A stretch of 64,000 bases of DNA from positions 1 through 64,000 of the forward strand of contig NZ_CAMYMD010000106.1 in NCBI RefSeq assembly GCF_947259555.1. Reading direction: 5' to 3'. This document shows positions 59,349 through 64,000 of this stretch, one piece after another. Under the pieces are notes generated by a model. It was not told the DNA's origin, ran no database searches, and saw only the letters and a list, made by a program, of their open reading frames with translations. The DNA is from an uncultured Roseovarius sp. GTDB taxonomy: Bacteria; Pseudomonadota; Alphaproteobacteria; Rhodobacterales; Rhodobacteraceae. Positions within the stretch are counted from its first letter, which is position 1, and the number at the start of each line of letters is the position of its first letter. A program made the translations under genes and the position numbers.

Positions 59349-60395
59349 TCAGGCCTCTGCGACCTCCAAGAACCGCGCGATCTCCGCGTCGGTGATCGAC
59401 CAGTCGCAGACAAAGCGCGCCAGCAGCCGCTCCTCCGCCGGGCCTTGGTCGAGCGGCCCTTCGTAGAGCGCATAAGCTGCGCCCGCCGATTTCAGTCTCT
59501 GATGGGTGGCGCGCGGCAGGCGGGCGAAGATCATGTTGACCTGCGGTTCAAATGTGATCTCGACTTCGGTCAAGTCGCGCAATCCCCGCACCAGTCTTGT
59601 CGCCTGCGCATTGGCCGTCTGCGCCGTGGTCAGCCATAGATCATCCGCCAGATAGCCCAGCATCTGTGCCGAGAGATAGCGATGCTTGGAAAACAGATGC
59701 GCCGAGCGTTTGCGGCGCAATTCAAACTCCCACGCGTTTTCCGGGTTGAAGAAGATCACCGCCTCGACCCCGAGACAGCCATTCTTGGTGCCGCCCATCG
59801 ACACCGCGTCGATGCCCGCCTGCCAAGTCATCTCGGAGGGGGTGCAGCCCAAAGCCGCGACCGCATTGGCAAAGCGCGCGCCGTCGAGGTAGCAGGGCAG
59901 GCCGTGATCGCGCGCGATTTGGCTTAGCGCGGTGATTTCCGCGCAGCTATAGATGCGCCCGCGCTCGGTCGCCTGTGTCAGCGCCAGCGGCCCGTGCTGC
60001 GGGTTGTGGACATCGCCTGCGGGCCAGGCGCTGATCGCGGCCTGCAACTCATCCGGCGTCATCTTGTCGGCCTCGCCCACAAGGCTGAGCTTTGCGCCGC
60101 CGGTAAAGAACTCGGGCGCGTTGCACTCATCGGTGTGGATATGCGCAAGCGGCGTGCAGAACACCGTCTGCCACGGCTGCGACAGGGTGGCGAGGGCCAG
60201 CGCATTGGCCGCTGTGCCGGTGGCCACCAGATAGACGCTGGCCTGCGGAGCCTCGAAGAGGGTGCGCAGCCGGTCGCGGACGCGGCTCATCAGCGCCTCG
60301 TCGCCATAGGACGGCATGTGCCCGGCATTGGCCTCGCTCATCGCCTGCATGACGGCGGGGAGCGCCGGGCCGGAATTGTCGGAGGCGAATTGCAT
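59349..60395 (-). CDS. Low-specificity L-threonine aldolase family enzyme
   Basis: PLP enzyme of 348 residues that cleaves threonine or allo-threonine to glycine and acetaldehyde. It shows FASDNSGP at the start, IHTDECNAPEFF, CYLDGARFANAVAAL (PLP-binding Asp) and GGTKNGCLG with the Schiff-base Lys. Its start shares a base with the stop of the YcgN-like gene (TGATG), so the pair is co-translated. Confidence 0.92.
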   Translation of the reverse strand: MQFASDNSGPALPAVMQAMSEANAGHMPSYGDEALMSRVRDRLRTLFEAPQASVYLVATGTAANALALATLSQPWQTVFCTPLAHIHTDECNAPEFFTGGAKLSLVGEADKMTPDELQAAISAWPAGDVHNPQHGPLALTQATERGRIYSCAEITALSQIARDHGLPCYLDGARFANAVAALGCTPSEMTWQAGIDAVSMGGTKNGCLGVEAVIFFNPENAWEFELRRKRSAHLFSKHRYLSAQMLGYLADDLWLTTAQTANAQATRLVRGLRDLTEVEITFEPQVNMIFARLPRATHQRLKSAGAAYALYEGPLDQGPAEERLLARFVCDWSITDAEIARFLEVAEA

Positions 60396-60865
60396 CAGGT
60401 GGGCTCCTCTATGATATGCTCTTCCCAGTCATCCTCGGGCACGTCGAACTCGGGCACGGTGCGATGCTGCATCGACACGCCCGCGTCATGCACGCTCTGG
60501 GGATCGCCGGAAATCAGCGGATGCCAATCGTATAGCGGCTTGCCCTCGTAGAGCAGCTTATAGGCGCAGGTTTCGGGCAGCCAGTAGGCGTGGCGCTCGA
60601 TCGTGTGGGGCTTGAGCGAGATGCATTCCGGCACGAATTGCTGGCGGATGGAATACTGCCCGCAGCGGCAGGTGGTGTCATCGAAGAGCCGACAGGCGAC
60701 GCGGGTCAGCGCCACCTCGCCGGTCTCGTCATCCTCCAGCTTGTTGAGGCAGCATTTGCCACACCCATCGCAGAGCGCCTCCCATTCCTTTTGCGTCATC
60801 CGGTCGAGGCGGGTGGTTTCCCAGAAGCGCGGGCGCAATCCGCTGCGGTCGATGGGATCGCTCAT
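60395..60865 (-). CDS. YcgN/YkgJ-family cysteine-cluster protein
   Basis: Protein of 156 residues with a cysteine cluster CDGCGKCCLNKL followed by more Cys (ACRLFD, TCRCGQY, ECISLK, CAYKLL), matching the UPF0260/YcgN group that may bind zinc or an iron-sulfur cluster. WETTRLDRMTQKEWEALC is typical of the N-terminus. The ATG at 60865 overlaps the ribF stop (ATGA). Confidence 0.93.
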   Translation of the reverse strand: MSDPIDRSGLRPRFWETTRLDRMTQKEWEALCDGCGKCCLNKLEDDETGEVALTRVACRLFDDTTCRCGQYSIRQQFVPECISLKPHTIERHAYWLPETCAYKLLYEGKPLYDWHPLISGDPQSVHDAGVSMQHRTVPEFDVPEDDWEEHIIEEPT

Positions 60866-61800
60866 AGTGCCGCCAGTATGCTGCGCGCGCGGGCGCAATC
60901 GGCATCCATCTGCGCTATGAAGGCGTCGAGACCGTCAAAGGTTTCCTCGGGGCGCAGGTAATCGACCAGCGCGACCGAAAGCGGCGCGTCGTAGAGATCG
61001 CCGGAGAAATCAAAAATGAAAGTTTCCAGATTGGGCACCTCGCCGTGGAACATCGGCCGCAGCCCGAGCGAGGCGGCGCCGTAATACTGCCCCTCATGCG
61101 GCCCGTCGAGCACATCGACAAGCACCGCATAGACGCCGAATTTCGGTGGGTGCAGCCCTTCGATGGACATGTTCGCGGTCGGATAGCCAAGCGTGCGGCC
61201 CCGCTGTTCGCCGCCCACCACCGGCCCGTCGATGCGGTGCCAATGGCCCAGCATGGCGGCAGCGGTGCGCGGGTCGCCGTCCGAGAGCGCGCGGCGGATG
61301 GCGGTGGAAGAGACCTGACCGGCCTCGCCTTCGAGCAAATGCGCTATGGTCAGGCCAAAGCCCATCTCCGCGCCGAACGCCTGCAAATCTGCGGCATTGC
61401 CCGCGCGCCCCTTGCCAAAGCAGAAATCCGCGCCGACCACGACATGCGCAAGGCCCAGCCCGTCACGGATCACGTTCTGTGCAAAGTCGCGGGGGCTGAG
61501 CGAGGCGAGCGCCGCGTTGAAATTGATCTCATAGAGCCGCTCGACGCCGAGTTTTTCCAGCCGATGCGCGCGCGCCTCGCGGCCCATCAGCCGGAACGGG
61601 GGCGCATCGGGGGCGAAATATTCGCGTGGATGCGGCTCGAATGTCAGGATGCCGAGGGGCGCGCCTGTCTCTCGGCCCGCCGCGCGCGCTTGATCGATCA
61701 CCGACAGGTGGCCGATATGGACGCCATCGAAATTGCCGATGGCGACGGAGGCCCCGCGATCGGCCTCGGTGACATAGGTGTAATCCCGGATGATACGCAT
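60862..61800 (-). CDS. ribF: Bifunctional riboflavin kinase/FAD synthetase
   Basis: Protein of 312 residues that makes FMN and then FAD. The N-terminal FAD synthetase domain has GNFDGVHIGH and SSTAIRRALSDG, and the C-terminal flavokinase domain has GRTLGYPTANM and GVYAVLVDVL with NLETFIFDFSGDLYD. Full length. It provides the FAD that ApbE uses as donor. Followed by the YcgN-like and aldolase genes in one operon. Confidence 0.96.
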   Translation of the reverse strand: MRIIRDYTYVTEADRGASVAIGNFDGVHIGHLSVIDQARAAGRETGAPLGILTFEPHPREYFAPDAPPFRLMGREARAHRLEKLGVERLYEINFNAALASLSPRDFAQNVIRDGLGLAHVVVGADFCFGKGRAGNAADLQAFGAEMGFGLTIAHLLEGEAGQVSSTAIRRALSDGDPRTAAAMLGHWHRIDGPVVGGEQRGRTLGYPTANMSIEGLHPPKFGVYAVLVDVLDGPHEGQYYGAASLGLRPMFHGEVPNLETFIFDFSGDLYDAPLSVALVDYLRPEETFDGLDAFIAQMDADCARARSILAAL

Positions 61801-61842
61801 GGGGCATGGCCTAGCGCCGCGCGGCGGCGTGCGCAAGGGCGA

Positions 61843-64000
61843 TCAGGCGGGACGGCGGGCAAGGGCCGCTGTCAGATAGACCAGCATCAGGAGCAGCGCC
61901 GCGCCAGTGACGAAGAGTGCGAGCGCGGCCATCAGCGGGGCCAGCGGCAGGAGCGTCGCAAAGGGCGCGGGCAGGGCACCCGTGGTCAGCGTCCAGCCCA
62001 GTGTCACCGTGAACCAGCCGAGGATCATCATTGCCGCCGTGCCAAGCGTCACGCGCAGCCCCGCGCGGCGCACCCGCAGGCCCCGGCGCAGGGTGGTCAC
62101 GGGCTGCGCAAGGTCGCGCCCGATGGCCAGCAGGGCAGGCACCACCAGCAGCACCAAGAGCATGCCGAAGCCCAGACCGTAAACCAGCGTGATCACTGTG
62201 GGTTTGAGGAATTGCGCCTGCGTGGACCGCTCAAAGAGCAGCGGTGCGAGGCCCAGAACGGTGGTCAGCGTCGTCAGCAGAACCGGGCGCAACCGGTCGC
62301 AGGTGCCCTCGATGATGGCGGGGATCAGCCCGCGTGACTCGGCGTGCTCATCAATCGAGGTCACCAAAACGATGGAATCGTTGATGATGATCCCGGTCAT
62401 GCCCAGCAGGCCCACCACGGTGAACATCGACAGTGGCACATCCCATTGCGCATGGCCCCAGATCGTGCCGACAAGGCCGAAGGGGATGATCGCCATCACC
62501 ACCATGGGCCGGGTCCAACTGGCAAAGACCAGCGACAGCACGAGGTAGATGCCCAGAAGCGTCATGATCAACCCCATGCGGGCGTCGGCCATGAACTCAT
62601 CCTCTTGTTCACTCAGCCCCGCGAGGCGGTATTCGACCTGATGCGTGGCGGCGATCTCGGGCAGGATCTCGGTCTCCAATGCGCGGCTGATCTCGGCGGC
62701 GCGGGCCGGGTCGTCTTCGGAGATGTCGCCGGTCACGTTGATCAGGCGCAGCCCGTTCTCGCGCCGCACGGTGGCAAAGCCGGTGCGCTCGGTCAGGCTG
62801 ACCACGTCTCCAAGCGGCACGTATTGGCCTGAGGGCGCGCGCAATTGCATGGTATCGAGGAAATCGGCGGTCAACTCGCCCCGTGGCAGCTCGACCCGCA
62901 CCTCGGCCGAGCGCGGACCGTCGGGATAGGTGGCGGCCTCGATCCCGTTCACCCGGTGGCGCAGGATGCGGCCAAGATCGTCGATGGTAAAGCCCATGGC
63001 CGCGCCCTGCGGCGTCAGATCGAGGATCAGTTCGGATTTGTCATAGGCGAGGTTGTCTTCGAGCGCCGAGACCTCCGGGTAGCGCGCGAGCGCGGATTTG
63101 AGGGCTTCGGCGGCAGTCTTGAGCTCGTCTGCCGTCGCTCCGTGCAGTTCCACGTCGAGCGCGTCGCCACCGGGGCCCGATCGGCTGCCGCGAAAGCTGA
63201 GCGTCTCGGTGAGCGGCAGTTGGGTGACCTTCTCCTGAAGGTCGGCGACAAACGCAAAGCTGGAATAGGGGCGCAGGTCGGGATCAATGAGCTCGATGGA
63301 AATGCCGCCCAGAAGATCGGCATCCTTGGTGTCCGCGCCCGACAGACCGCGCCCCGAAGTGCCGCCCGCCTGGGCGATCACATAGCTGAGCGGATTGGCC
63401 CCATAGCGCTCCTCATATTCCGCACCAAGCGCCTCGGTCGCGCGTTGCATCTCGCGCATTTGCGCCAGCGTGTCGGCGCGGCTCGCCCCCGGGGCCATGG
63501 CGAAATTGCCCGACACGCTGCCGCGTTCCGGGGCGTTGAAAAAGCGCCACGTGACGTCGCCCTGCAAAAAGCTGCCGATCTGCGTGGCCAGCAGCAGCAC
63601 CGCACCCGCAAGCACCGCGTAGCGCGCCCGGAGCAGCAGGCCCAAAGCCGGGCGAAACCCCCGCTCACGCACCCATCTAAAGCCCCGGTTCACCACCCGG
63701 CTGGGCAAGTCGTACCAATGCGCCTTGGCCGAATGCGCGAGCGCGTGGGCCATGTGATTGGGCAGGATCAGAAAGCATTCCACAAGGCTCGCCGCCAGCA
63801 CGGCAATCACGGTGAAGGGAATGTCATAGATCAGATCCCCGAACCGCCCGCCGATCACCGCGAGGCCGAAAAACGCGATCAGCGTGGTCAGCGTGGCCGA
63901 AAAGACCGGCAGCGCCATGCGCCCGGCGGCGCGTTCTGCGGCGACCATCGGCGGCTCGCCATAGCGGCGGTGACGCGCGTCGGCATGTTCGCCCACCACG
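61843..64000 (-). CDS. RND-family efflux permease, C-terminal 718 residues
   Basis: The gene continues past the right edge of the window, so the N-terminus is missing. The visible part covers the second membrane half and a large periplasmic domain of an AcrB/MdtB-type transporter: PPMVAAERAAGRMALPVFSA, GMTGIIINDSIVLVTSIDEH and GLGFGMLLVLLVVPALLAIG. After the usual last helix there are about 80 extra residues with three further hydrophobic segments, which is more than most RND pumps have. Confidence 0.9.
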   Translation of the reverse strand, partial: VVGEHADARHRRYGEPPMVAAERAAGRMALPVFSATLTTLIAFFGLAVIGGRFGDLIYDIPFTVIAVLAASLVECFLILPNHMAHALAHSAKAHWYDLPSRVVNRGFRWVRERGFRPALGLLLRARYAVLAGAVLLLATQIGSFLQGDVTWRFFNAPERGSVSGNFAMAPGASRADTLAQMREMQRATEALGAEYEERYGANPLSYVIAQAGGTSGRGLSGADTKDADLLGGISIELIDPDLRPYSSFAFVADLQEKVTQLPLTETLSFRGSRSGPGGDALDVELHGATADELKTAAEALKSALARYPEVSALEDNLAYDKSELILDLTPQGAAMGFTIDDLGRILRHRVNGIEAATYPDGPRSAEVRVELPRGELTADFLDTMQLRAPSGQYVPLGDVVSLTERTGFATVRRENGLRLINVTGDISEDDPARAAEISRALETEILPEIAATHQVEYRLAGLSEQEDEFMADARMGLIMTLLGIYLVLSLVFASWTRPMVVMAIIPFGLVGTIWGHAQWDVPLSMFTVVGLLGMTGIIINDSIVLVTSIDEHAESRGLIPAIIEGTCDRLRPVLLTTLTTVLGLAPLLFERSTQAQFLKPTVITLVYGLGFGMLLVLLVVPALLAIGRDLAQPVTTLRRGLRVRRAGLRVTLGTAAMMILGWFTVTLGWTLTTGALPAPFATLLPLAPLMAALALFVTGAALLLMLVYLTAALARRPA

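Overview
The window is high-GC DNA from an alphaproteobacterium, most likely of the Rhodobacteraceae/Roseobacter group. The evidence is the Rhodobacter-type porin with a TTG start, the SfsA/methionine aminopeptidase/CinA-like gene neighbourhood, the KpsC/KpsS capsule genes and many 4-nt ATGA overlaps. No rRNA, tRNA or CRISPR array was recognised.

Left third, 0.7-13.4 kb: an OmpR-type two-component system sits divergently beside a large membrane redox island. In order the island encodes an ethylbenzene-dehydrogenase-type heme protein, a DUF2231 membrane protein, a small PepSY protein, a ferric-reductase-like NAD(P)H oxidoreductase, an aspartate-rich secreted protein, a DUF2271 protein with a TGAS site that looks like an FMN attachment site, a PepSY-flavodoxin-reductase fusion, ApbE (FMN transferase), a decayed heavy-metal P-type ATPase and a VIT/CCC1 Fe/Mn transporter. 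I read this as an extracytoplasmic flavinylation and electron-transfer system. Two of its promoters share an identical layout of two TCAG repeats 11 bp apart followed by CATATC, probably bound by the response regulator.

13.4-18 kb is accessory and decayed: two envelope genes (a DUF6544-like protein and an M23 peptidase), a small hypothetical gene, a frameshifted type I restriction (HsdR) remnant and an IS630 transposase remnant. 17.8-26.3 kb holds a LuxR-type regulator divergent from a five-gene operon whose genes all overlap by 4 nt and all encode exported proteins: a VWA protein, a WG-repeat protein, two small unknowns and a large metzincin-like protease with an Ig-like segment. I do not recognise this as a described system, and it is the best candidate here for an undescribed one.

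26.3-36.2 kb is mostly housekeeping: TauD-like dioxygenase, RNase HI, GST, D-2-hydroxyacid dehydrogenase, Map, SfsA, CinA-like protein, GNAT, AhpD-like protein and an OmpA-like protein. 36.3-40.8 kb carries capsule genes kpsC, a Wza/KpsD-like exporter and kpsS. 41-50.3 kb has riboflavin synthase, then a polar amino-acid ABC importer divergent from a TetR regulator, aminotransferase, dimethylargininase, FAD oxidoreductase and carboxymuconolactone-decarboxylase-like protein; this looks like a methylated-arginine uptake and catabolism locus.

50.4-64 kb has a porin with a strong terminator, two tandem sulfotransferases, small envelope proteins, a cold-shock protein, an ArsC-like protein, ThrS, an MFS transporter, threonine aldolase, a YcgN-like protein, RibF and the C-terminal part of an RND efflux pump cut by the window end.
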